Assembly: GCA_022539475.1 (NCBI GenBank)
Contig: VCMS01000016.1
Span: forward strand, 386,335-450,334
Direction of reading: 5' to 3'
DNA from: Gracilaria domingensis
Lineage: Eukaryota; Rhodophyta; Florideophyceae; Gracilariales; Gracilariaceae
DNA: 64,000 nt
Shown: piece by piece, positions 9,936 through 20,389 of the stretch
Layout: each line of letters starts with the position of its first letter
Position numbering within the stretch: position 1 is the first letter of the stretch
The notes under the pieces: model-generated
Databases searched by the model: none
Told to the model about the DNA's origin: nothing
Seen by the model: only the letters and a program-made list of their open reading frames with translations
Program-made: the position numbers and the translations under genes

Positions 9936-10732
9936 TTGTCTTCCAGTGCCTCTCTTCAGGATGCCATTGAGGCGGGGCCTGAGGCACTGCTGCGAGCGCC
10001 CAGTGTGACGTCGATCAGCAGTATTAGGAAGGTGTCGTACGACACGGGTAGAAAGTCTACTACTAATGCTGCCGCAGAGGTTCTTCGTATTACACCGCTC
10101 CTCATCCCGTTATCGTCGCGCGCCAAGATTTTCTAGAACTGGATTGCCGAGGGAAGAGCAAAGGGGAATGGCTGCGATTTTTTTTTCGGAATGCTGCTCA
10201 TCGATTGTCCGTGCCGAGGAACTTTGTATTTCAAGATGCTTACCGGATGATGAATGGACTACGGCGGAGTCTCAAGTCAACTATTCGCTTCAAGTTTATT
10301 GATGAGCTTGGAATTGATGTAGCGGGCATTGATGGCGGCGGTTTTTTCAGGAAGTTTATGCCTGACGATCTAAGCATAAGGGTTTCACCTTACCTGTATG
10401 GTTTGTTTAAGGCCACCCTAGACGTACGCCTTTATCTGAACCCGCAGGCGCCTGTGGCAAATGAAGACTTTGAGGCGGAGTTTGCTTTCCTCGGTCGGCT
10501 TTTGGGCAAAGCAGTATTCGATGGCGTGCTCGTTTATATTCCTCTAGCAAATTTCGTATGGTCAAAGATGCTTTGTCAGTTCAACTCTCCAATTGATCTT
10601 AGTTTTCTCGAACCAGAGCTGTACAAGAACATGAAGTTCCTAAAGAGTTACGATACATCTCTGGCGGAGGACCTAGGTTTCAATTTCATCGTGGCGAACA
10701 ACGCGTACGGATCAGTCAAAGACGTCGAGTCC
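9936..10732 (+). pseudogene. HECT-type E3 ubiquitin ligase, N-lobe remnant
   Basis: HECT ligases pass ubiquitin from an E2 to a substrate through a C-lobe cysteine. This frame holds the N-lobe: a pre-HECT stretch ending RAKIF, then RNAAHRLSVPRNFVFQDAYR (about 10,190-10,250). Next come FIDELGIDVAGIDGGGFFRK (about 10,300-10,350), FLGRLLGKAVFDGVLVYIPL and LEPELYKNMKFLKSYD. It resembles UBE3C/UPL6-like members most. A TAG interrupts the frame at 10,133-10,135 where relatives usually have Gln. A frame change occurs around the T-run at about 10,177-10,184. The C-lobe with the catalytic Cys was not found downstream, although an acceptor-like TTCCGCAG at about 10,774-10,781 leaves room for an unseen exon. 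It is probably a dead or truncated gene copy. Confidence 0.75.
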
Positions 10733-11632
10733 TTCTTCTTTATTCCAATTGTCTTATATAACTAATTTCGCATGTTCCGCAGCCTGTTATTGGTACTTGT
10801 TTCACACTTCCACTTAATCTTTGCTTTGCGCGTCGGATTTTTCAGGACGTATGTCAGCCCAATTTTCTTCGTCCTGCTCGTGTCCATGTTTAAAGAAGCC
10901 TTTGAACATATTATTCGTTATAAGCGTGATCTCTTTCACAACACAACAAATTGCCGAAATCTCTCTCGCAGCAATATGTGGCCCCCAATCAATTCAATGC
11001 CGTTCGCAAAGTCAGTCAGGGCTCCTGGGATAGAGATTGTTCCTTCTGTAATCCAATGATGACATACAGGTAGACTGCGTCCTACCATAGGTCTCTTCAC
11101 CACGGCTGGTCAATACCAAATCCTCTTTGAATGTGTTTGTACGCAATTGTCAGCATTTCTTCGGGGTGAATGTTAGTAGAAATTGGGCGCGAGTCTACAC
11201 TTTTCCCCTTGTTGTCACAGATGTGTGATGGAGACAGAGCAAAACTAGATGCTGAGACATACAGAGATCTATTATTTGAGTCAGAAAAAGAGAAATCATT
11301 GAACTTAGTAAAAACCTTGATTGGGGTGCTCAACGCAATCTATGAAGGAATGAGGATTACTGCTTTCACTTTTTATGTACTACGCCAATAGGAATACTTT
11401 TCAGCTATGAAATTGAGAGCGATTTACTTCATCTTCTTAGCGTGGAAGGGAATGAGTACGATGGCGTACAGATGTTCATTGCCACATTTGCACCTCTTCT
11501 GCCGCAGATTCTCCGTCCATATTCGATTTCGAACCTATGCCTCAATCATAGTATAATTCTGTCCAGCATGATCATTTGTTATTTCACGAACTCTTTTGTT
11601 GGGATGGATACAGCATTCTTTGCTGCCCCACA
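10733..11632. other. Unrecognised region downstream of HECT remnant
   Basis: Both strands carry short open frames. The most coding-like on the plus strand is 11,170-11,391 (73 codons, with CDGDRAKLDAETYRDLLF). The opposite strand at 11,333-11,097 is also open. Neither shows a domain that I recognise, nor a HECT C-lobe signature. Confidence 0.4.
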
Positions 11633-12489
11633 TCACCTTCCACTCGAAAGAGAATCCCGCCTTCCTGTTCTGAACTGAACTTGATTGAAAACATGAAATG
11701 AGCGGGTAACTGTGTTTATGTCAGTTAGGGAGTGTACGTGATACTGTCCTTGAGATTCTCTAGCATCCAAAATCTTCGATTTATCTAAAACTGTAGGCAA
11801 GAAAGCAGAGTACTCTTTCTGTCCTGTTTCATTCCCTGCTTTTGCGTGGTTGGATATGTTGTCCTTCATTTGAGTTTTCCGTGCATGATACCGGCTTCTT
11901 GCGCTTCTGTTATATCTCTCGCGATGTCTTTGCCTGTATGTTCCACATTTCGCTGCATTACGTTGCCTCTGCGGTACCTTCAAATTAATGCCCCTGCAAA
12001 AGGCGTTTGTTTTTGCTCGTGGGAGAATGATCTGATTTCGTTCAGTTCCATGACACTCCATAAAAAGATTGGATTTCGAGGGGCAAGCATAATGCACACT
12101 ATCTGAAAAAACATGTTCAACGGCTCGGTCATGACTGGTAGTGTATTTGAAGTCTTTCAAATCGCCTGTAATCAATCTTCCAATTATGTTAGATATTCTC
12201 CCAGATGAATGATCTTGGACAGGTTTCTCGTGCTGTCCGGACAGCTTTTCGTTGCACAAATTGCACAATGCACATGCACCAGACCCCTCAATTGGAGCGT
12301 GTGGAGCGAACGCAATTCGTACAGAAGCCCCGGGAATGGTTTCACATATGATGTGTATTGGGTGTTTGCAAACGAGACAAAAGTGACATGGCCCAGCTCA
12401 ATACCAATTACGCCGTCAATCGCTCCGCATCGACCTCGTTCGTGTTCAATGCAGTAATGGACATGAAGATTTGAGTTCGAAGAATTCAT
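11633..12489 (-). pseudogene. Unrecognised protein remnant with CxxC cluster
   Basis: Two overlapping minus-strand frames read as one decayed protein. The upstream part (12,489 to about 12,270) has HYCIEHERGRCGAIDGVIGI and FANTQYTSYVKPFPGLLYEL. It continues in another frame as CALCNLCNEKL and about 190 further residues rich in Arg, Lys and His. The CxxC pair and spaced Cys/His suggest zinc binding. No family was recognised. The stretch is open for over 600 bases after one frame change, which is why coding origin is preferred over chance. Confidence 0.35.
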
Positions 12490-13819
12490 TATCTCAGGCT
12501 AGTTGATATAATCTTAGGAAGAGAACCGATATCTTTTCATCAAATGAAACAGGGATGGAGATCGGTGTTGTCGAAGAATTCAACTTTGGCTAAGACTGCT
12601 GGTAATACCTTCAGCGTGTGAAACGTATTGACAAACTATCATTATCGACACCTGTGGAAACCAGTGGGCACCCAGAAATCTCGACAGTTGTGGATAATAT
12701 TTAATTTTAATGGTTCCATTTTTTCATGGTTTGACACATCACTGGTCCGGAAAACAAGATTCACTGCCTGCTCCGACGGAACTGGGATTTTACTATGAAA
12801 CTTTGTGATGCCAATTTTTGGCACTATTCCGTATACCGCCCGATACAATTCGGTGTACATTTTTCCCTTACAGCTCCCCCGAACTAACTTGGCTCAGATC
12901 ATTGCAGCAAAATGTTTATATTACGCAGTCCTTTCGTGGTTGCTTGCGGGAACAGCTCCATGACTTTTGGGTTCTCTGCACCCCACCATAATCGTAGAGA
13001 CCTCACAACGGCTTCTCGAAAAACATTCAACGGCCCCTACGAACCTATCATTGGAAAACATCCATCATCATTGACGAACCTCGAAAATGTCCCATTCTCG
13101 CCATTCCAATGTGTCGAACGCAGCTATGTCGTTCTTCAGAAATTTCTATGGGTGTTGGTTTGAAGTCTGGTTGTGATATGCCACGATCTAAACAGTGTAC
13201 AACGCAACCATAGGCGCTGTACTTGCGAAACTCTGTACTTACCGAGAACGTCGAGGAAAGCTATATATAGTGTTTTTTATAATGAGAGAAGTGAGTGCCA
13301 GCATTCTTAACAGGGACTATAATTCGAAGGTACCAACACCACCACCACCATATGAGAAGGTATTTTCAGGTAAGCGACAACCATTTTTCAGTATCCCGTA
13401 TATGCTTATAATTTATTTCAAGCTACACTTAACAATGACGTACTCATTTATGTCTCTTCTCACGAATACTTGCGTCACGGATTCAAGTTCAACGACGATA
13501 TAGAAGTATATTCGCGCTAAAGTAACCGACCACTACGTGCTAAACGGATACTCTACGGAGATTTCACAATTGTATGGCGCTGAATTTTCGATCTTACACG
13601 CTTCTCGTATGCATGCCGAGTACTGTTATGTGATCGCAGTATATCTCCTTGTTCATGAAGCACAACGACAGGATATGCTGAACGCATGTAGCTCATACGC
13701 AACGAATTAGAAGCTGTTGTATTCGAAGTACTGGAGTTCCATTGCACAGAATATACGAGGTATTTAAGTTATCTGTCTTCCACCTAGCCCTTTTCCGTGA
13801 CCTCTAGCGATTACTGTTT
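12490..13819. other. No recognisable gene
   Basis: AT-richer sequence with short frames only. A 72-codon minus-strand frame at 12,860-12,642 may be an upstream exon or fragment of the 11,633-12,489 remnant. A CCA/ACC run lies at about 13,331-13,350 and a TATATATAG stretch near 13,262. Nothing else was recognised. Confidence 0.4.
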
Positions 13820-15628
13820 TTAATCCACTGCCTCTGCCTCTACTTCTGCCTCGACCTTGGAACGAACTTCCAGCAATCGTCTTTTAAACTCTCCCTCCTC
13901 CTTTTGGCACCTCATCAGCTCGCGTACTCTGCCTTTGTCTCCCTTTGCAGTGAAATTCTTCTGAATCTTTCTTCTTCTACAATCGATGAGCAATCCAGAA
14001 GGTCTAAATCCTTCGCACAGAGCAGTTACAGTCGTGCTCATAATGCCAGTTGCTCTTTGGCATGCAGTTGGTGTAGCATTGGAGAGACTCCGTACGTCTC
14101 TTCTTTCTAAAGCACTGGGTTCATTGCTCGATTCATGAATAGAGGTCTTTCTTTCCTGTATTTCACGAGGCATAGTGGATTTGGGGGCTCTAAGAGGTAA
14201 GCGTATATTAATGAAGCGATAAGTCATATTATTCGTTGGCGGTTGACATCTTCGAGTCGCGTGTGTGTTTTTTGCCTTTGTGGCATTCATCTCAGTCGGA
14301 GCGCGCGTAGAAAGAATACGATCTTCTTCCTCGTAACATTGGCCTTTGTTTTGCGATTGTGTGTACGTTGTGTCTGATGTACGTTTTCGAGCATGAACAT
14401 GATTGAAAGCAACGCATTCTTCTTTTCTATCACTAGGTTCGTTCCTTGTCATTCCTTTTGATCGATATGGTTCAAGAGTTGCTGAAGGTTTTGTTCGCTG
14501 CCTTACTGCGCTGTTGGAAGTGACATGGTTCTTGCGAGAAAGGCTGTTTTCTGGATCAGCAGATGGTGCCTTCTCACGTTCCACTCTATCTTGTGGTGCT
14601 GTGAGCGGGACTGAAGGTGACCTTGTTCTCCTTGTTGCTGCAATGCCATGAACAGGGAACGGTAATTCTGTTGCCTGAAAACCTTCGTTCCTTTCCTTAC
14701 CTCCGCTCTGAGGCATGGACAAAGAAACTGAAGCTAGATATCTTGTTCTTTCCACGTCATTTGCGATAATTGAGCTGCCTTGTTCCCGTCCATTGCGATG
14801 CCCAGGGTTTACTGGACTTGAAGATTGTATCGTCCTAGCCGGAAATCAAGATTCCCTGGCTGGCACTACATCATGCAGTTTAAGAAAAGAAGCATTTCGA
14901 CGGATTCTTTCTTCTTCCCAGCCGTCATATGTTCTACGGGATTGTTCGAAGTTTTCAGGTGGTGGAACATGTAACCTAGATGGACCTAGTTCTCCACTCC
15001 CATAGATAGCTATGTCATGTGTGCCATGGTTGGAATGTGGAGTGGCGGATATCGAAGGCTCAGCGGCCACGCTTTGGACGGCATCACCAAAGACGGTTTT
15101 CAATTCGGACGGACGCCTCTTCGATTTCATTTTCTGCTCGGCTAACAACCGAATGCACTAGAGGTTGCTACTTTGACGGTGCACGATGAAATTCCTTGAT
15201 CTAGAAGCCGTCCGTATGACGGCTTCACACTGCGCAAAGTGTGACGTCTTGGATGCAGTCACCCTGGAAAGCATGCCGTAGTTCTCCCGTATCTTTTCAA
15301 GCATGATTGATTCACGTGCATCTTTTTCATCTTTGTTGAGCTTCTTATCTGTTGCGCCAGTTGGAAACTGAATGTACTTTTCCATTCTTTCTGGTATAGA
15401 CGCGTTTTGGAAATCGATGGCCGCTTTCATTAGAGCTGAAACGTTAGGCTCACGAACGAAATCTTTCCCTCGGATAGGACTCGGGATTTGCGGCAGCCTT
15501 GAGCCTGATTCTAAAGCATCGAGACGTTTGTTCACTTTCGCGATATAGTTCTTCCACGCTCGCACGAGCTCTTCTCTTGTCCCCGGAAGGAAGCGCTCAA
15601 TAGGAGTCTGCGTGGAGCTGTGTGCCAT
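13820..15628 (-). pseudogene. Unrecognised 603-codon reading frame with two in-frame stops
   Basis: From the ATG at 15,628 a single minus-strand frame runs to 13,820. It is interrupted only by a TAG at 15,160-15,158 and a TGA at 14,848-14,846, with no frameshift. The N-terminal third is helical and charged (REELVRAWKNYIAKVNKRLD). The middle is low-complexity, rich in Ser, Thr, Arg and Pro. The last 60 residues form a Lys/Arg/Glu-rich probable coiled coil ending EVEAEAVD. No family was recognised. It diverges from the Tnp2-like transposase with 342 bp between start codons, so it may be the second, accessory gene of the same DNA transposon, but this is inference from layout. Confidence 0.5.
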
Positions 15629-15970
15629 GTCAAATGGATTTCAGACACAGGCCTCAACCCAGAGCAAAGTATAAGGCGAAGTCAAGTTGAAAAGATTTTG
15701 GATAGAAGAAGGAAGTGCCCTCGGGTGCAGGGAGCTCCATGGGCGGTCAAACGCAGGAAACAAAGTCGGCGGCACAATTAAGGCCAACTGCATAGAACAA
15801 CGTGAAGGGCGAAACGAAACGAAGCGGATTTCGCTTCACTTGTTTCTATTTTGAGCAAGTCAATAGAATGCGAAATTGGACAAAAAAGTTTTTCCATGAG
15901 TCAAGCCAATCATTCTCTTATCAAAGTCCCAACATTAATCAATAATTGAGGTATTGACCGCCTTATTTGC
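15629..15970. promoter_or_regulatory. Divergent intergenic region between two transposon-type genes
   Basis: A 342-bp AT-rich gap separates two start codons facing away from each other. It holds a CCAAT box at about 15,906 and an AT-rich stretch at about 15,925-15,965 just ahead of the plus-strand ATG. A shared bidirectional promoter is the natural reading; no individual element was proven. Confidence 0.4.
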
Positions 15971-18900
15971 ATGGCGCACCACATGAACCCGAATTACGTC
16001 TCTCTACCTCGGCATAATTGCCCTTGTAGTCATAGAGAAAAGGCCGTCAGCAGAACGACGATATTCAAACACAGAAGGGATGCAAAAAAGACACGTCTGC
16101 AGCAAGGTTTGCAAAAACCGCTAACGTGCAAACCCCTTGAAGAGAACAGTGTGTTCGTACGAGCTCATTATCAGTCATATATAGAGCAGTCTTTTTCAAA
16201 CCATGACGTGAACTATCATGACGCAGATGGGATAATGATTCGCGGAGAAAAGAATGAAAGAGTGACCACTGCAACGCATGATTGCGTCAATCCTGCGGAT
16301 GTTTCAAATGCAATGCATCATGTTGAGATCAATATCATGAGTGCAGAACCTGTTTCCTTTCAAACGCAAAGGCAATATGGTGCACTGCTAAACGTATCCT
16401 CCAGGAATGATGTTGAGCATATCTCGGATGTTCCGAAGCCATAAAATCAAATAAGCTTAGGCTCTCCGCATTTGGACCCAAACGATCCCATGACTGGCGT
16501 TGAAGTAGCGCAAAGTACTGATATGGCACCAATTGACGGAAGCCACTCTGTTTTATCGCAGCACTCTGCCTGCAGTTTCATAGACTTGATGTACCACCCC
16601 GGAATGGCATCAGAGTATGAAGCATCTCTTAGTCGTTCAGATTTCGAAGACGATCATCGCAACAGTCGCAATGGACACAGAGACTTAAGACCTGCTTATT
16701 ACATGGATTCTGGATACCAAGCGTTGAATACAGCTATATTTCCATCATAACGTCACTCAGACGGTTATGGATGCATTCTCACAATATCAAAGCTCCATAC
16801 AAGTGCTGGAAGACAGTGACCTCCCGTTTGTTTCGCGAGTCAAACATTGGGGAAATCTTCACACGATTTCCTGGTTGCCCAGGTCATATGTGCCTCTACA
16901 ATGATACGATTTCGAATGCTCTGTATGCGAGAGCCGAGACCAACTAGTGACGATCCTTCAATGCTGTGCTTCCTTAGATTACATACGAGGAAGACTGAAA
17001 GCTATGTTCGAAGCAAGAAAAATGTGGGCATTGTACGGCTACTTTCACTCGCTTGTACACCAAGACGATGTGCATATTGCAGACTTCGTCCACACAAAGT
17101 CATTCCGAATTATTGCAGATTATATATAGTCGATGACAAGTGCTGGATCGCAGTGTTTTGTTTCGAAGCAAACTGATACCGTTCCTATGCCGGTCATATG
17201 CCCTACATGCGAACGATTTCTATGCAAGGCAACCACTTCATCCTTCAAGCCTGTCATACATCGGGACTGAAAGCTAGAACAGAAAAAATGTGGGTACGAT
17301 TTACCTTCACAGACGATGTGCATATCAGATTGTCACAGAATCATCCGAATTTTGGTATACCTCGATTAGCCACCGCTAGTGCCGTCGCTCCTCCGTCGAT
17401 CAGGAGCTGAGCATGGCAACAGGCGCTATATGAAGAACATCGCTCGGTGCGAACTAGGCTGGACGTAGTCCTGTGCACTAGATAGGCGTCATCTGGAGTG
17501 TAGCAGAAATCGCATAGTGAGGAGTCATCTGGATTCTTTGAGCTCTCACGGAGACGACGAGCACTTAGCCTGTCCGCCGACAATAAAGCGGGTCTCGCAT
17601 AGTGGCTACTAGGTCGTCGCCGCTCAAGCGGCTCATATTTGGCAATATTTGCCCACCGTTCGTGCTTTCGGTACACGATCTGATATGTGCTATTGTATTG
17701 TTGTCTCCGTAGAGAGATCATGTTCTAGCAGTTGACGCATATATCGCCAGGCACGTCATGACTTGAACACGTTAGACTGGCAGTGTGACGGATAGTACAG
17801 CACGGCTATATGCCATCGCGTCGGTCCGAAGTGTACTTAACTTCGCATTTCGACAAGAGTCGACAAAGTTGGTCACATCAGAGACTTGTCGCAACTCCAG
17901 GACAGCAAAAGTTATCTCTGCAGAAAGAGACCGGAATCAGCGAGGAAGTGTTTTTTCGACTTCAAAACATTGTGCCGTATTCGTCTTTCTGATCGATATT
18001 ATGCATCTCTTCTACAACATCGGAAGTATGTCATTCGTGCGTGTGTCAATGATGAGAAGCAGACGTACCATCTGTCAAAGGCTTCAGTACGACATATTGA
18101 TGAAGAGCTTAGGCAGTTCGGGAATGGAATCGCCAGCCAGGTGCAAAGTAGGCCTCGAAAGGTTTCCCGCTTGGGTGAATGGAAGTCGGCAGAACTAAAA
18201 GCATTCATTCTGTCCTACAGTTTGATTGTTCTCGAAGGCCACTTGTCTGACGTCTATGTGTTTGGTTGGAGAGACTTTGTAGGGTTGGTCGACATGTGTT
18301 GGCGTTCTTCATTCTCACCGACTGATATCGGAAAACTGAATATTGTGGCACAGAATTTCTACCGGCACTTGGAGCTTCACTACTTTGGTGGGGAAGCTGA
18401 ACGTATTAGTATGTGCAAGTACACCATACATTTGGTACTGAATATTGCGGAGGGTGTCCCTGAATGTGGACCACCACAAAATTACTCACAGTATTGGATG
18501 GAGAGATACATTAGTTGGACATTGGGTCGTATGAATGCCAGAAGCCTTGCCAACTCATCGTTGTTCGATGATGCAGAGTTTATAGAAGCTGATAAGATTC
18601 TTTTCGATGACACTTTCTTAGAGAATGACGATGAAAATACCGACAGGTCTCAAGACGGATACGAACTAAGCGGTGGGGAGCATCTGCATATAGTAAACGG
18701 CAATGCGAATCTTGAAGATATTCTTTTTACATGTCTGGAGAGCTATCTTGTCAGAAAATACGACGGAATGGAAATCTCGGAGGCCATAGACATCCTTGAT
18801 GATGTATACGAGGTTACCTTTCGACCTCGTATCTGCTTTAGGAATGGCGATACTAGTCAGGAGGCTTGCTCACAGTAAGCACCTGATACTTTCAATGCTA

Positions 18901-19307
18901 GGGATTCTCCGTTACGTGAGAACTGGAATGTGGCCTGCGAGATGGTTTTTGACGACGGTATCTAGGTATATTTCGGTAGAGCTTTGTTGCTGTTGGAGTT
19001 CAAGATTCAACATGACCTTTGTTCTAGATGGGTTCATTGGCAGGATGCGTACCAGTTGAGGTTGATGCAATGGGTATCTGGATTGGAAGTGAACGAAAAC
19101 TGCCAGGTATTCAAACGATGTCGCTCCTCCGACGCGTTTGGAGCCAAAACTGTCGAGGACCTTTTCATCGTTTCTCGATTGATAGGAGTCGTAGAACACT
19201 TCGTCCCTTCCAGTTCTGCTCGTCACCGCGGAAGTCATCGCGGCTACTTTATTGACGATAAGCGCTTGTCGGAAGGCCAACTACATGACGCTCTGGAGCG
19301 GTCTTAG
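15971..19307 (+). pseudogene. Tnp2/CACTA-like DNA transposase, core missing
   Basis: The plus-strand frame from the ATG at 15,971 begins with a Cys-rich motif (CPCSHREKAVSRTTIFKHRR) common at the start of this transposase group. A TAA at 16,442-16,444 interrupts it, and the same frame reads on to 16,750. Further pieces include YIRGRLKAMFEARKMW with ADFVHTKSFR (about 16,980-17,105) and a CPTC box (about 17,199). The frame 17,886-18,878 carries the C-terminal domain: LGEWKSAELKAFILSYSLIV, a stretch ending YTIHLVLNIAEG, and YWMERYISWTLGRMNARSLA. A last piece ends near 19,307. The several-hundred-residue catalytic core expected between CPTC and 17,886 is absent; 17,340-17,790 holds unrelated-looking sequence. 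Assignment to Tnp2/CACTA is from remembered patterns. Terminal CACTA repeats were not found. Confidence 0.6.
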
Positions 19308-19849
19308 TCTCATGGACACGATTGCAAGGTGCTTCGAGGAATTAGAGGTCAATCAACGTGAACGGTTTCAAGTAGAGAACAAAACCCTCGTCGAGTTATA
19401 TTCAGGTCGACTCAGCAATCGCCATGGATGTGATCGTATTCAATTTTAGATTCGTCGCACCTGGGAATCAAAGCCCGCAAACAGAACAGTTATATCTTCG
19501 CTTCACACACCGACCTTCTATTGTGCCCTTTTTTCCTATGATGGAGTAGCATGAGTCTTATTTTCTCTGCCTATTGGCTTGGGGCATCATATTGTTGCTG
19601 CGTCTTGCGCCGCGTTTGATATAACGTTGATACCCAAGCCATCTCTACTTATGGTACTAGTGAACTTTTTCAGGCGTGATCATCCATGAAATTTGACGTT
19701 TTTCTCTCTCTGTGGCCGCTACGCTGTGATACGCCCTGCTATTGCATGAAAATCAGTCGCGGAACTCAGCGACTTCACTGCAATCAGTTTCAGAGCTTGG
19801 TTTAGTGCCGTTTTACAAGCGAAGTGGCGAAATTAGCCGAGGTTGATGG
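19308..19849. other. No recognisable gene
   Basis: A non-coding flank of the transposase remnant. It contains GCGTCTTGCGCCGCG near 19,600, which resembles part of the 8.1-8.5 kb repeat unit, but too briefly to call a copy. Nothing else was recognised. Confidence 0.4.
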
Positions 19850-20034
19850 ATTGTTGGATGAGTGCAGTGGGAGTTTTATGGGGTTGTGGAACCGGAACTG
19901 AGATACCATGGAGTGCAGCTGGATTCCTAGGAATGTATCGCATTGAGGTTATATGGAGTGCACCTGGTGTCCTAAGAATGTATCGAATTCAGGCTACATG
20001 GAGTGCAGCTGGAGTATTACGGATGTGTGAAATG
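19850..20034 (+). repeat. 45-bp tandem repeat, three units plus a degenerate one
   Basis: Units of 45 bp lie at 19,900-19,944, 19,945-19,989 and 19,990-20,034. Each contains ATGGAGTGCA(G/C)CTGG. An eroded unit precedes them at about 19,850-19,899. The length is a multiple of three, so the array stays open as 15-residue repeats (WSAAGFLGMYRIEVI-like), but no flanking gene supports translation. Confidence 0.75.
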
Positions 20035-20389
20035 GAGGGTACGCGAGATAAACTTTGGTGCATTGTGAGTGCGCTGTGATGCTCACCCATCGCAAACCAT
20101 AGATCATTATGGAACAAACTGATGGATCTCGGGGTGCAATCCTCACGCACATCATGTGCAAAAAGTACTTGATTCTGAGCAATGAGAGGTGTCATTTTGG
20201 AACGCATGGGGAGGGCCACAGGAATGTCAGTGGATGGCAACGGTGTCTACGTGCACTCCATATGAACTCCAGTTTATGAAATAAACCTGCGGGTACTTGG
20301 CCACATTCTCCGCCATTATAATGAATAAATTGCGCTCCATCTGCACTCGCATTTTTGCAAATTTTCTGATAGGGACAGTACTTCTGAGA
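20035..20389. other. Non-coding stretch with GGAGTGCA-type motifs
   Basis: It continues the array without a regular period. Inverted forms of the motif (GTGCACTCCAT near 20,251; GCGCTCCATCTGCACTCGC near 20,333) are present. It ends where the family C Copia pol sequence begins. Confidence 0.45.

Noticed and set aside
13820-15628. Stop-codon reassignment as an explanation for in-frame stops
   Set aside because: All three stop codons occur as interruptions in various remnants, while long intact Copia frames end at ordinary stops; simple decay is enough.
13500-19900. CACTA terminal inverted repeats for the Tnp2-like element
   Set aside because: CACTA words occur (for example near 13,532 and 14,870) but no matching inverted partner at a sensible distance was found by eye.
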